Of a stretch of DNA of 64,000 nucleotides, positions 1 through 7,919 are shown piece after piece (the first letter of the stretch is position 1; each line of letters begins with the position of its first letter). A program made the position numbers and the translations under genes. The stretch is from Lysinibacillus odysseyi (GTDB lineage Bacteria; Bacillota; Bacilli; Bacillales_A; Planococcaceae). The DNA lies in the NCBI GenBank assembly GCA_014595895.1, contig JABUKB010000006.1, positions 79,363 through 143,362 on the forward strand, in the 5' to 3' direction. The notes beneath the pieces were generated by a model. It had not been told where the DNA came from, ran no database searches, and saw nothing but the letters and a program-made list of their open reading frames with translations.

Positions 1-447
1 ATCGCCTTTGTCCACCTCACAGATGATGTAGTTGTACTCGAAGAATCCCAGTTAAAGGATAAAGTAAAATTTACCCTAACGCCCGATGGGGAAAAGAAAT
101 TTCCAAAGGTCATTAATACAGATTACCCGTATTGGTTTGATATTCTAACCCCGACGAAGGATACGACAGTATATGCCCAGTACGATTTAGACTTAACAAA
201 GGAAGGGATCGAAACATTAGAAGCAGCAAATATCCCAACTGTCTTCCCTGCTATTATTCATAACGAGGAGCAGCACACCTACTACTTCGCAGGTGATTAT
301 GCCGATTATACAAAGGATAATTTAATGAAATGGCAAAAGAGCGATTTCTTAATGCACGTATTCGCCAATGATGAATCCACTTTCTTTTGGACTGTCTATG
401 TACCGGTAATGCGTGTTATTTTACAGGATATTCAAGGTCATTCATAA
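1..447 (+). CDS. C-terminal part of an unassigned protein (5' end outside window)
   Basis: An open frame runs from the first base to a TAA at 445-447, giving 148 residues with no start in the window. The protein is soluble-looking and rich in Asp, Tyr and Phe. It carries the strings YYFAGDYADY and FFWTVYVPVMR near its end, which suggest a folded enzymatic or extracytoplasmic domain. It ends 26 bases before the response regulator gene and is probably in the same transcript as the regulator, HEAT and glycosyltransferase genes. By analogy with exopolysaccharide operons it could be a polysaccharide-modifying protein, but I do not recognise the family and assign no function. Confidence 0.75.
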   Translation: MAFVHLTDDVVVLEESQLKDKVKFTLTPDGEKKFPKVINTDYPYWFDILTPTKDTTVYAQYDLDLTKEGIETLEAANIPTVFPAIIHNEEQHTYYFAGDYADYTKDNLMKWQKSDFLMHVFANDESTFFWTVYVPVMRVILQDIQGHS

Positions 448-473
448 TGACAAATGGTTAGGAGTGGATTAGT

Positions 474-1370
474 ATGAACGCTAAAAGTAGCCCGACATGT
501 ACAGACGAGGAAAAGTTACAGCTACTATTTAGAATACAGCAGGCTTATCTTGAGCGAACAAAGACCACATTTTCCCTTCTGTTTCTTTGCTGGCATCCAA
601 GTTGTGAGTTTACCCAGTTATCCAAAGTAGAACAATATGATTTACTCTATCAATTTCTCGGAGAAAAAGTGAGAAACACAGACCATGTATTTTGGGATGA
701 AGAGCAGCGGTTTGTCATCGCCATGCTGGCATTTACCGGGGAGCAAGAATCTCGTTATTTTTATCGAAGAATTGTTGAATCTGCGCAAAAAGAACTAACG
801 GACTATTGCCAGAATGGGGCACCGACTTTATTGGCTACGTCTTCTGTTATTGCCAATCACCATTTTACGTTACAAGAAGTGCGAGACAAAAATAATAGTT
901 CTCTTGAACAATTAAAGGGTCAGCCTCCTAACACATTGCTTATGGTGTCTGATTTTTCTCACCGTGTTACAGAAAAGGTAAAGGTAAGTATTATTGATAA
1001 CAATCCTATTTCAACAACAATTTTAAATAAGCTTGTCTCTAATTTATCTTTTGAAACGATTGAGCTTGATATTGCTGCCTTTAAAGACGGGGAAGAATTT
1101 TTATCCTCTAATTGGTATATATCCAGTCATGTCCATATTGTTATTCTGGATTATATTTTACCAAAGAAAAATGGCTTAGAAGTAACGCACACCTTAAGAA
1201 ATTTACCGAATGACGAGAAATATTTCATTATCCTGATTTCTGATCGGGATGCTGAAGATACGGTTACACATGCCTTCGACCAAGGAGCTGACGCTTATTT
1301 TAAACGTCCTTTTAATCTGCGCTTGCTTGAAACACAAATAAAAAATATATTACGTAGGTTGCACCGATGA
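474..1370 (+). CDS. Response regulator with degenerate GGDEF-like N-terminus and C-terminal REC domain
   Basis: The 298-residue product has a receiver domain at about 168-298. The phospho-acceptor Asp226 lies in HIVILDYILP, with Asp175 as acidic-pocket residue, Ser256 and the conserved Lys277 in YFKRPF. The N-terminal 40-115 region has the strand and helix rhythm of a GGDEF domain (FSLLFL, then RNTDHVFWDEEQRFVIAML) but lacks the GGDEF signature, so it is probably catalytically dead. The receiver is at the C-terminus, so there is no DNA-binding output domain. It likely acts by protein contact or ligand binding on its neighbours. A GGAG sequence precedes the ATG at 474, and the stop overlaps the next ATG by four bases, implying translational coupling. 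Confidence 0.8.
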   Translation: MNAKSSPTCTDEEKLQLLFRIQQAYLERTKTTFSLLFLCWHPSCEFTQLSKVEQYDLLYQFLGEKVRNTDHVFWDEEQRFVIAMLAFTGEQESRYFYRRIVESAQKELTDYCQNGAPTLLATSSVIANHHFTLQEVRDKNNSSLEQLKGQPPNTLLMVSDFSHRVTEKVKVSIIDNNPISTTILNKLVSNLSFETIELDIAAFKDGEEFLSSNWYISSHVHIVILDYILPKKNGLEVTHTLRNLPNDEKYFIILISDRDAEDTVTHAFDQGADAYFKRPFNLRLLETQIKNILRRLHR

Positions 1371-2422
1371 TTGAAAATACAACACTCTATTATGCATTGT
1401 TCGCCATTGCCATTCTTTTTCTAGCTATTATCAGTATTTTTATTTATTTAGTCATAAACCGTGTTTATCAGATGAAACGAGAGCAAGCCATTTGTCAATA
1501 CATTGAGGAGCAAGAAGACGCCTGGTATCGTTATCTCGTACTAGGGGAAAATCTGTCTTATTTGTCTGGAAGCCGTGTACAAGAGCCTTATGTGAAAGAA
1601 GCCATCGACCGAATTTTTGTCACTTATGCCATGATGATTAACAATACAGCAATCATCGAACGCATTTCGGCATTTGCCCGGTTAAATGCGCATTCCTATT
1701 ATCAAAATATGCTCTATCATCGCAATTGGGGTGTGCGGATGAATGGATTAGATCGTACATTGGATTTTCATTTAGACTTTTTAGCACCTGATATCGAAAA
1801 AATCTTAAAGCAAAAAAAATATTCCTCTATGGAAGAATATCTGATGTTATTAAGGATTATTGCCATTTACAATGAAAGCTTGTTTTTGGCGCACTTTTAC
1901 AAGCCTGATTATCCATTTAAGGAGTTTGAATATAAATCATTGCTTTCTCGCTTAGAAGAACACTATATTGAACATTTCGTCGAAAACTTTGATCAACTAC
2001 CGCCATTCTTACGAATATCATTATTAGATTTCTTGAGCTTTCAAACAAGAGTAGAGATAAAATATTTGCACTTCTATGAAAGCTTATTGGATCATTTTGA
2101 ACCGGAAATTCGTGTACGGGCTTTAAAAGTAATTGGACAATTTGGCATGATTACTTCCATCGATTTATACAAGCCATTTGTTCATTCAGAGTCTTGGGAA
2201 GAGCGCTTTATGTTGGCTAAATTACTCGTACATGCAGATGATGTGGAAGCCCGGCCGCTACTAGAGCAAATGGTGCTGGATGAGTCTTGGTGGGTACGCA
2301 AGCAGGCGGCTGTTTCCTTAAATAGTGTACGTTACGGAGCAAAGGTTCTATTGCAAATTGCGGAACAGCAGGAAGACCCATACGCTGCAGAAATGGCGAA
2401 AGAAATTTTGGGAGTGGGGTAA
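1367..2422 (+). CDS. Membrane-anchored HEAT-repeat protein
   Basis: The 351-residue protein has one N-terminal transmembrane helix (about residues 8-32) followed by a long all-helical cytoplasmic region. The C-terminal 120 residues show clear HEAT/PBS-lyase-like repeats (EIRVRALKVIGQFG, WEERFMLAKLL, WWVRKQAAVSLN). HEAT arrays are protein-interaction scaffolds. Placed between a response regulator and a processive-type glycosyltransferase, this protein may link the regulator to the membrane synthase; that link is inferred from context only. It starts within the stop codon of the regulator (ATGA overlap) and ends five bases before the glycosyltransferase start. Confidence 0.75.
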   Translation: MIENTTLYYALFAIAILFLAIISIFIYLVINRVYQMKREQAICQYIEEQEDAWYRYLVLGENLSYLSGSRVQEPYVKEAIDRIFVTYAMMINNTAIIERISAFARLNAHSYYQNMLYHRNWGVRMNGLDRTLDFHLDFLAPDIEKILKQKKYSSMEEYLMLLRIIAIYNESLFLAHFYKPDYPFKEFEYKSLLSRLEEHYIEHFVENFDQLPPFLRISLLDFLSFQTRVEIKYLHFYESLLDHFEPEIRVRALKVIGQFGMITSIDLYKPFVHSESWEERFMLAKLLVHADDVEARPLLEQMVLDESWWVRKQAAVSLNSVRYGAKVLLQIAEQQEDPYAAEMAKEILGVG

Positions 2423-2427
2423 TATCG

Positions 2428-3843
2428 ATGAATATATCAACGATTTTTTGGTGGATACATGAATTTTTCGGCTACTTTATTATGTTTTATATGGTGCTCA
2501 TCATCGGGATTTACTCTTCCATGCTGATTTTCGCCTACTTTCACATAAAAAAAGGGGTACGGTTAGATCGTTTTAGCGAAAATGATGAAAATTTAAAAAT
2601 GATTTATTCGAAACCTGTATCTGTCATCGTTCCTGCCTATAATGAAGAACTAGGCATCATCAATACCGTACATTCACTACTGACATTACAATATCCGCAG
2701 TTTGAGATTATTGTAGTGAATGACGGCTCTAAAGATCAAACCTTGCAAAGAGTTATTGAAGAGTTTCAGATGGAAAAAGTATCAAGAACGGTTAAACGGG
2801 AGTTGCCGACAAAAGAAATAATAGGCATTTATGAATCGACTGTTCATCCTAATATTACGTTGATCGATAAAGCGAATGGCGGAAAGGCAGATGCTTTAAA
2901 TGTCGGTATCAACGTATCGAAATATCCATATTTCTGTTCCATTGATGGCGATTCCATTTTAGCCAATACCTCCCTGTTACGTGTAATGCAGCCAATTGTC
3001 ACATCGAATGACCGGGTCATTGCGGCAGGGGGCAGCGTACGAATTGCGAATGGCGCCGATGTTCAATTAGGAACCGTAGTGAGCTCTGTTATACCTAATA
3101 ATCCGGTTGTTATTATGCAGATTATCGAATATTTACGTGCCTTTTATATGGGACGAATTGCGCTGAGTAAATTTAATCTCGTACTGATCATTTCCGGAGC
3201 GTTTAGTGTTTTCTCTAAAAAATGGGTTATCAAGGCAGGAGGCTATTCGGTTAATACCATCGGAGAGGATATGGAACTGGTCGTCAAGCTGCATCACTAT
3301 ATTTTAAAACATAAGCTTAATAAGCGAATTGAGTTTGTGCCGGATCCCGTTTGCTGGACGGAAGCACCGGACAACTTACGCGACTTGCAAACACAGCGCA
3401 GACGCTGGCATCAGGGACTATTGGGGAGCTTAATGATTCATAAAAGTTTAACTTTCAATCCGCGCTATAAACGCATTGGGATGATCTCGATGCCTTACTT
3501 TTGGATTATTGAGTTTTTCGGTCCTATCATTGAGTTTTCAGGCTATATTTATCTCATTATCTCCTTTATGGTAGGCAATATTTATCTGGATTCGGTTATT
3601 ATTTTAACGACCCTATTTTTAGTATATGGTTCCTTTTTATCGATGTTTGCTATTCTACTGGAAACTTGGAGCATCAATACATATCCGCGTATTCGCGATA
3701 TATGTAAATTAATGTTATTCTCCTTAACAGAAACATTTTGGTTCCGTCCTCTAACGATTCTGTATCGCTTGCAAGGTATTATCTATTACATTCGAGGACG
3801 CGAAGATTGGGGACAATTGCAACGTCGCGGATTATCAAAGTAA
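2428..3843 (+). CDS. Family 2 membrane glycosyltransferase (BcsA/PgaC-type)
   Basis: The 471-residue protein has an N-terminal membrane helix (about 12-40), a GT-A domain (62-330) and three to four C-terminal membrane helices. Motifs of processive GT2 enzymes are present: VSVIVPAYNEE near 64, Asp99 in VNDG, the metal-binding DGD at 173-175, the catalytic-base Asp281 in GEDMEL and QRRRW at 323-327. Such enzymes polymerise UDP- or GDP-sugars and extrude the chain across the membrane. With the upstream regulator and HEAT protein it probably forms an exopolysaccharide or wall-polymer synthase. The sugar cannot be told from sequence. A hairpin follows the stop directly. Confidence 0.88.
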   Translation: MNISTIFWWIHEFFGYFIMFYMVLIIGIYSSMLIFAYFHIKKGVRLDRFSENDENLKMIYSKPVSVIVPAYNEELGIINTVHSLLTLQYPQFEIIVVNDGSKDQTLQRVIEEFQMEKVSRTVKRELPTKEIIGIYESTVHPNITLIDKANGGKADALNVGINVSKYPYFCSIDGDSILANTSLLRVMQPIVTSNDRVIAAGGSVRIANGADVQLGTVVSSVIPNNPVVIMQIIEYLRAFYMGRIALSKFNLVLIISGAFSVFSKKWVIKAGGYSVNTIGEDMELVVKLHHYILKHKLNKRIEFVPDPVCWTEAPDNLRDLQTQRRRWHQGLLGSLMIHKSLTFNPRYKRIGMISMPYFWIIEFFGPIIEFSGYIYLIISFMVGNIYLDSVIILTTLFLVYGSFLSMFAILLETWSINTYPRIRDICKLMLFSLTETFWFRPLTILYRLQGIIYYIRGREDWGQLQRRGLSK

Positions 3844-3846
3844 AGG

Positions 3847-3876
3847 TTCCGTCTGAAAAGTCATTTTGAGACGGAA
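3847..3876 (+). terminator. Hairpin after the glycosyltransferase operon
   Basis: The arms TTCCGTCT and AGACGGAA (3847-3854 and 3869-3876) enclose an AAAA/TTTT inner stem. It begins three bases after the stop. The following T tract is poor, so termination may be weak. The same core recurs near 29861-29880. Confidence 0.5.
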
Positions 3877-3944
3877 TCTTTGTGACGAGGATGGTGGCAT
3901 TTTAATGCGACCATCGCAGGAGCAATACTTCCTAAGAGATCATG

Positions 3945-3992
3945 ATCAATTGGAAAGAGCAGCTCATTAATGAGCTGCTCTTTCCAATTGAT
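3945..3992. repeat. 48-bp perfect palindrome covering the 3' end of the LMW-PTP gene
   Basis: Arms of 24 bases (3945-3968 and 3969-3992) are exact reverse complements, with TTAA at the centre. The right arm encodes the last seven residues (QLERAAH) and the stop of the minus-strand phosphatase gene. No T tract follows on either strand, so it is not a standard intrinsic terminator. Confidence 0.85.
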
Positions 3993-4443
3993 GTTCTACT
4001 ATAATTTTCTCTAATAAAGCTTCGCAACCTTCGACACAAAGCTCATAGGTTTCTTGGAAATCGCCCGTATACCAAGGATCTGGTACATCCTTTTGATGAT
4101 CGGTTAAATCTAAGAAACGAAAAATATGAGGATGGTCAAACGCGCGCAGCATTTTGCGTGTATTTTCTACATTGCTAGCATCCATACATACTACATAATC
4201 GAACGATAAATCTGCTGTACGCAATGGACGAGACAGCATGCCACTTGTTGAAATCCCTAGTTCTCGCAGCAAGGCAAGCGTGCCTTTATGGGGGGCTTCC
4301 CCTTTATGCCAATCGCTCGTCCCTGCTGAATCAACCTTAATATGAACGGTTAATCCTTTGCGCTCCACTAAATCGCGCATTACTGCCTCTGCCATAGGCG
4401 AACGACAAATATTTCCTAGACAAACAAATAATACACGAATCAT
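3967..4443 (-). CDS. Low-molecular-weight protein tyrosine phosphatase
   Basis: The 158-residue enzyme has the P-loop signature CLGNICRS right after the first strand (Cys8, Arg14 from the chosen start) and the general-acid Asp in VPDPWY. Family members remove phosphate from tyrosine or arginine residues of proteins in the cytoplasm. I use ATG 4443 rather than the upstream in-frame GTG, because GTGAGGG ending about five bases before ATG 4443 is the ribosome binding site. It lies 30 bases downstream of plsC and is probably cotranscribed with it. Its last codons lie inside a large palindrome. Confidence 0.93.
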   Translation of the reverse strand: MIRVLFVCLGNICRSPMAEAVMRDLVERKGLTVHIKVDSAGTSDWHKGEAPHKGTLALLRELGISTSGMLSRPLRTADLSFDYVVCMDASNVENTRKMLRAFDHPHIFRFLDLTDHQKDVPDPWYTGDFQETYELCVEGCEALLEKIIVEHQLERAAH

Positions 4444-4473
4444 CGAATCCCTCACTTTGAAAGAAGAATATTG

Positions 4474-5064
4474 TTATTTTTTCACTTCTAGTTGTGATAA
4501 TAGACGAGTAAATTCTGCTTCTAAATGTTCCGCCGCTTCATCACGCGCTTCCTTGCCACTGCCCACATTAAAAGGTTCTCCGTATATCAAATAACCTTTT
4601 TGACGTTTTAAAACGCCTCCGATATCTTTCGGTCCGATATAGGCTGCAGGTACAATAGGTGACTTCGATAACTGGGCAATTGTCACCGCGCCTTGCTTTA
4701 AATCATGACTCTCCGCACTGCGTGTACCGCTTGGAAAAATCCCTACAATTTTGCCTTCTTTAATTAATTGACGCGGTACTTTAATAACGCTCGGTCCTGG
4801 ATTATCACGATCTACCGGGAAAGCATTGAGACGCGTAATAAGCCAGCCAAGTCCCTTCATTTCAAACAGCTGCTTTTTCGCCATGAAATGAATTTCGCGC
4901 GGATAGATTGATACCCCTAAATTTAAAATATCTACATAACCGTTATGTGTGCAGGCAATCACGAAGCCGCCCTCTTTCGGTATATGTTCTAGACCATAGA
5001 CTTTTGCTTTAGAACCATTCATTTTTAAAAATAATTTAACCACATTCGCTGAGAATTTATACAC
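4474..5064 (-). CDS. plsC: 1-acyl-sn-glycerol-3-phosphate acyltransferase
   Basis: The 196-residue protein has the HX4D acyltransferase motif (THNGYVD, His40 and Asp45), the substrate motif FPSGTRS (the usual EGTRS in variant form) and a PAAYIGP block. It transfers an acyl chain to the sn-2 position of lysophosphatidate to make phosphatidate at the membrane. The length is typical of short Bacillales PlsC paralogues. It is followed by the phosphatase gene in the same direction. Glu is replaced by Ser in the EGTR motif, a small deviation seen in some paralogues, so the exact acceptor is less certain than the family. Confidence 0.88.
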   Translation of the reverse strand: MYKFSANVVKLFLKMNGSKAKVYGLEHIPKEGGFVIACTHNGYVDILNLGVSIYPREIHFMAKKQLFEMKGLGWLITRLNAFPVDRDNPGPSVIKVPRQLIKEGKIVGIFPSGTRSAESHDLKQGAVTIAQLSKSPIVPAAYIGPKDIGGVLKRQKGYLIYGEPFNVGSGKEARDEAAEHLEAEFTRLLSQLEVKK

Positions 5065-5110
5065 GATTCATTTCCTACCTTATCTGCTTAGTGCTTTTAT
5101 TTTACTAAAA

Positions 5111-5137
5111 AGTATAGCCATTCTCAATGTCTATACT
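5111..5137 (-). terminator. Terminator overlapping the stop of the RlmA-like gene
   Basis: Seven-base arms AGTATAG/CTATACT, read on the minus strand, are followed by TTTTTAG. The stem includes the TAG stop at 5131-5133. Confidence 0.6.
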
Positions 5138-5952
5138 GTCCCGATTAAAATATCCATATCAATCGTAATTTCCTCTAAGGTAATGGCTTTTTGATTCTCA
5201 ATATGCCAGCCCATCGGCGTCATCTCAAGCAACTTCGGTACAAGCTCTTTCTGTAATTCCAAGGTGTAAGTGAGACGCTCTACCTCTACTGATGAAAAGC
5301 TTTCCTTAAAGCGTGCCACCGTTTGATGATTTGTATAGCTTTCCTTATCTGACTGAGCAAAGGCTTGCTGCCGCAATTGCTGCAAGTAGCCTTCTTGCGG
5401 TACGACTTTAATCACCTTCCCACCGGGTGCTAATAATCGCTTAAATTCTTCATAATTGGCTGGTGATAAAATATTGAAAATGGTATCGAAACTCCCCTTA
5501 CGATAAGGGCTTTTCGCTAAATCCCCAACACACCACACAAGCCCTGCATGGAACTTAGCAGCAGCTAAAATCCCTTCTTTCGCAATATCAATCCCGACAC
5601 CAAAGCCTTGTCTTTTTTCCATAATGCGTGCTAAGTGAGAGCCTTCCCCACAACCCGTATCAAGCACAAGCTCCCCAACCGCCAATTCTGCCAGTCGCTG
5701 CTGAAGCGGATCATAAAGGCCACTCGAAATCACTGCATGGCGCGCCTCGAATAATTGCTTGGAATACATGGATTGCACTGGTTTAGTCATAAAATTAACA
5801 TAGCCTTGCTTTGCTATATCAAAGGAATGATTGCTCGGACACACAATTCTCCCACTATCCTCTACTGTAAGAGGCTCTGCACAAAAGGGACAGACAAATA
5901 TCGATTCATATCGTTGCATATTTTGAATGCATAATGCTCTCTTGGATAACAT
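5131..5952 (-). CDS. RlmA-type 23S rRNA (guanine-N1) methyltransferase
   Basis: The 273-residue protein starts with a zinc ribbon (FVCPFC...IVCPSNHSFD) followed by GYVNFM, a layout typical of RlmA/RrmA. A SAM-binding Rossmann fold follows (LVLDTGCGEGSH, the motif I loop) and then FDTIFNILSP. Family members methylate N1 of a guanine in 23S rRNA helix 35; Gram-positive members are the RlmA(II) type linked to tylosin tolerance. The ATG at 5952 has GGAGGAGG upstream. A hairpin terminator overlaps the stop. The exact target base is inferred from the family. Confidence 0.85.
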   Translation of the reverse strand: MLSKRALCIQNMQRYESIFVCPFCAEPLTVEDSGRIVCPSNHSFDIAKQGYVNFMTKPVQSMYSKQLFEARHAVISSGLYDPLQQRLAELAVGELVLDTGCGEGSHLARIMEKRQGFGVGIDIAKEGILAAAKFHAGLVWCVGDLAKSPYRKGSFDTIFNILSPANYEEFKRLLAPGGKVIKVVPQEGYLQQLRQQAFAQSDKESYTNHQTVARFKESFSSVEVERLTYTLELQKELVPKLLEMTPMGWHIENQKAITLEEITIDMDILIGTV

Positions 5953-6024
5953 AAAAATAAACTCCTCCTCCCCTTATCATAGCACGTTTTCAACGTACCA
6001 TTCGCACTGTCCAAGCTAACAACT

Positions 6025-6059
6025 AAAAAAGCTCATTGCATAGTTCCTGCACTGAGCCT
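6025..6059 (-). terminator. Terminator downstream of the NERD gene
   Basis: On the minus strand AGGCTCA...TGAGCT arms with an inner GCA/TGC pair are followed by TTTTTTAG. Confidence 0.55.
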
Positions 6060-6119
6060 CTCTGATTTATTTATCCAATTTCACGTGGAACACCTTCATA
6101 CTGACATATAAGGAAAAGT

Positions 6120-6147
6120 AAATTACTATCCGTTAATGCAGAATAAA
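6120..6147. repeat. Short dispersed repeat, copy 1
   Basis: AAATTACTATCCGTTAATGC followed by AGAATAAA recurs with few changes at 27414-27442 and, more diverged, at 63606-63634. All three are intergenic. Confidence 0.5.
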
Positions 6148-6151
6148 TTTA

Positions 6152-6826
6152 TTAGGAATTGGCAGCAAAAGGCATTCCCTGATTTGTGTCGTTATGAAAG
6201 CCTGTATATGCCTCTAACGCTAAATACACTCTATCGATTTCATCAGCTGATAACACTTTCTCATCCATTTGTGCAGTCCATTGTTTTAATTCACGTATTT
6301 TCAGTATTTCTGCGTCTTGTGAATAAATTTCAATTTTTTGAATCGAGCACGCATCTGACAGTACAACAACAGAGCTAAAGGCATCGCTATCTATTTCGGG
6401 TAAAATTCTCTTTAGTATACCTATCATATGTTTGTTCGTTCTCATAGGGTTATAAAAGTGCTGCTGTCCTTTATGATGGACTTCCAACCATTCTATCTGG
6501 CTTTCAGATCCTGTAATCCAACCGCTTTTATCAACGCCGTTCATCACATAAATCCCCGATTCATGGATAAATACCACATCCGCATATCCCTGTCCTTGCT
6601 CGTTAGAAACCTTCATATCCAGCAGCATTCTATAATGACCTTTTACACCTTCAAGAGGCTGCGTCATATTATGGAAATATTTTGCTCGTCGTTTAAATAA
6701 TATATCGAAAAATGAATAGCCTGTTGATCGGCTGAACGTTGTATTATCTTGGCGGTATACGAGTACACCGATGACTATGACCAATAATAAAAACATAAGA
6801 ATCATCCAAAATGCCATCCAGTTCAC
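6152..6826 (-). CDS. Membrane-anchored NERD-domain protein
   Basis: The 224-residue protein has a single N-terminal membrane helix (about 5-24) followed by a nuclease-related (NERD) domain, seen in EGVKGHYRMLL, the GYADVVFIHESGIYVMN core and the QHFYNPMRTNKHMI segment with IEWLE before it. NERD is related to restriction-endonuclease-like folds; its physiological role in Firmicutes is not established. It lies downstream of ogt in the same direction and ends in a hairpin. The stop lies just beside dispersed repeat copy 1. Confidence 0.75.
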   Translation of the reverse strand: MNWMAFWMILMFLLLVIVIGVLVYRQDNTTFSRSTGYSFFDILFKRRAKYFHNMTQPLEGVKGHYRMLLDMKVSNEQGQGYADVVFIHESGIYVMNGVDKSGWITGSESQIEWLEVHHKGQQHFYNPMRTNKHMIGILKRILPEIDSDAFSSVVVLSDACSIQKIEIYSQDAEILKIRELKQWTAQMDEKVLSADEIDRVYLALEAYTGFHNDTNQGMPFAANS

Positions 6827-6882
6827 TCCTTTCCATTATTCCTTTCATTCTAGCAAAATTGGTTGATAATGACTACGTCCGA

Positions 6883-7386
6883 TTAAATCGTCATGACATT
6901 CCCTTCAATGGCCAACAATTGCCGCTTCAATGGTAAACCTCCCCGGAATCCCGTCAGCTTGCCATTTTTTCCGATGACACGATGGCACGGAACGATGATT
7001 AAAATAGGATTGGCCCCGATAGCATTTGCTACTGCTCGGACAGCTTGTTTTTTCCCTATTTTTTCAGCAATATCGCTATAACTTGCCGTTTCCCCGTAAG
7101 GTACCGTCTGTAGCGCTTCCCACACTTGCTGTTGAAACACAGTCCCCTTTGGATCTAATGGTAATTGGAATGCTTGTTGTTGTCCTTGAAAGTACGCTTT
7201 AATTTCCGTAATCGCTTCACTGAGTTTACTTGCATCCTCCTGTAAATCCTGCCAGCCCTTTTTGATTGCCCACTGCAGGAAATCCGCTTTTTCTACAAAG
7301 TCATTCCCAAAAAAGCATAAGCCTTGCTCTGTTGCAGCAATCGTATAATATTCTTCTTCATATGGAAACATTGTCCAATAAATCAT
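6883..7386 (-). CDS. ogt: Methylated-DNA-[protein]-cysteine S-methyltransferase
   Basis: The 167-residue protein contains the methyl-acceptor motif PCHRVIG (Cys134), the preceding AVANAIGANP helix-turn-helix and the FQQQVWEALQTVPYGET block. It removes O6-methyl groups from guanine in a suicide reaction, restoring DNA directly. AAGGAGG precedes the ATG. It sits between the DinB-like gene with its terminator and the NERD gene, in a stretch rich in DNA-repair functions. There is no Ada N-terminal domain, so this is the stand-alone constitutive type. Confidence 0.95.
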   Translation of the reverse strand: MIYWTMFPYEEEYYTIAATEQGLCFFGNDFVEKADFLQWAIKKGWQDLQEDASKLSEAITEIKAYFQGQQQAFQLPLDPKGTVFQQQVWEALQTVPYGETASYSDIAEKIGKKQAVRAVANAIGANPILIIVPCHRVIGKNGKLTGFRGGLPLKRQLLAIEGNVMTI

Positions 7387-7413
7387 GCTAAAACCTCCTT
7401 CAGCAATAACAAA

Positions 7414-7437
7414 AGCCGAGTCTATCCTAACTCGGCT
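7414..7437 (-). terminator. Terminator after the DinB-like gene
   Basis: Arms AGCCGAGT/ACTCGGCT; on the minus strand the hairpin is followed by TTTTG. Confidence 0.75.
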
Positions 7438-7445
7438 CTTGCTCC

Positions 7446-7916
7446 TTATTGCATTTCTTGTGTTGGTCCCATTACTGGGGGTACTGTAAGACCTGCTTGA
7501 CGCAATAATACTGTCATTTGACCCCGGTGATGTGTTTGGTGATCGATTAATAAGCGCAATAATTGGCCACGTGGCATAGAGCCGCCAAAAGCTTGTACTT
7601 CCTCTAACATTTGCTCTTCTGTTAATGCAGCAGCCTCTGTTGTATACGCTTCAACAATTTGCTCATACATCTCTGCTATTTCAGCTACTGTCGCCGGTGT
7701 CGGCATATCCGGACCTGGTGCCGGTACTTGTAAGCCTGCAAAATGACCGAAGCCGCCTGCTACATTTACTAAATGCCATGCCAGCCATTCTAAGGAGTTA
7801 TGCCCTTCGACAATTCCTACATGTTTCTTGTCCTCCGAAATGCTTTGCAATACTTTTACCGTTCCTGTTGAATTGCTCTGCCAATCTGCTATGAAATCCT
7901 GTGCTGTACGATACAT
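7446..7916 (-). CDS. DinB/YfiT-like four-helix protein
   Basis: The 156-residue protein has the helical-bundle metal-site pattern of the DinB superfamily: His in AWHLVN and the paired histidines in DHQTHHRGQMTVLLRQAG. Members are putative metal-dependent enzymes, some being thiol S-transferases; DNA-damage induction is known for some. It starts just after the UDG-like gene, and its ribosome binding site GGAGGATGA is formed by the last codons and stop of that gene, so the two are translationally coupled. The substrate is unknown. Confidence 0.82.
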   Translation of the reverse strand: MYRTAQDFIADWQSNSTGTVKVLQSISEDKKHVGIVEGHNSLEWLAWHLVNVAGGFGHFAGLQVPAPGPDMPTPATVAEIAEMYEQIVEAYTTEAAALTEEQMLEEVQAFGGSMPRGQLLRLLIDHQTHHRGQMTVLLRQAGLTVPPVMGPTQEMQ

Positions 7917-7919
7917 TTT

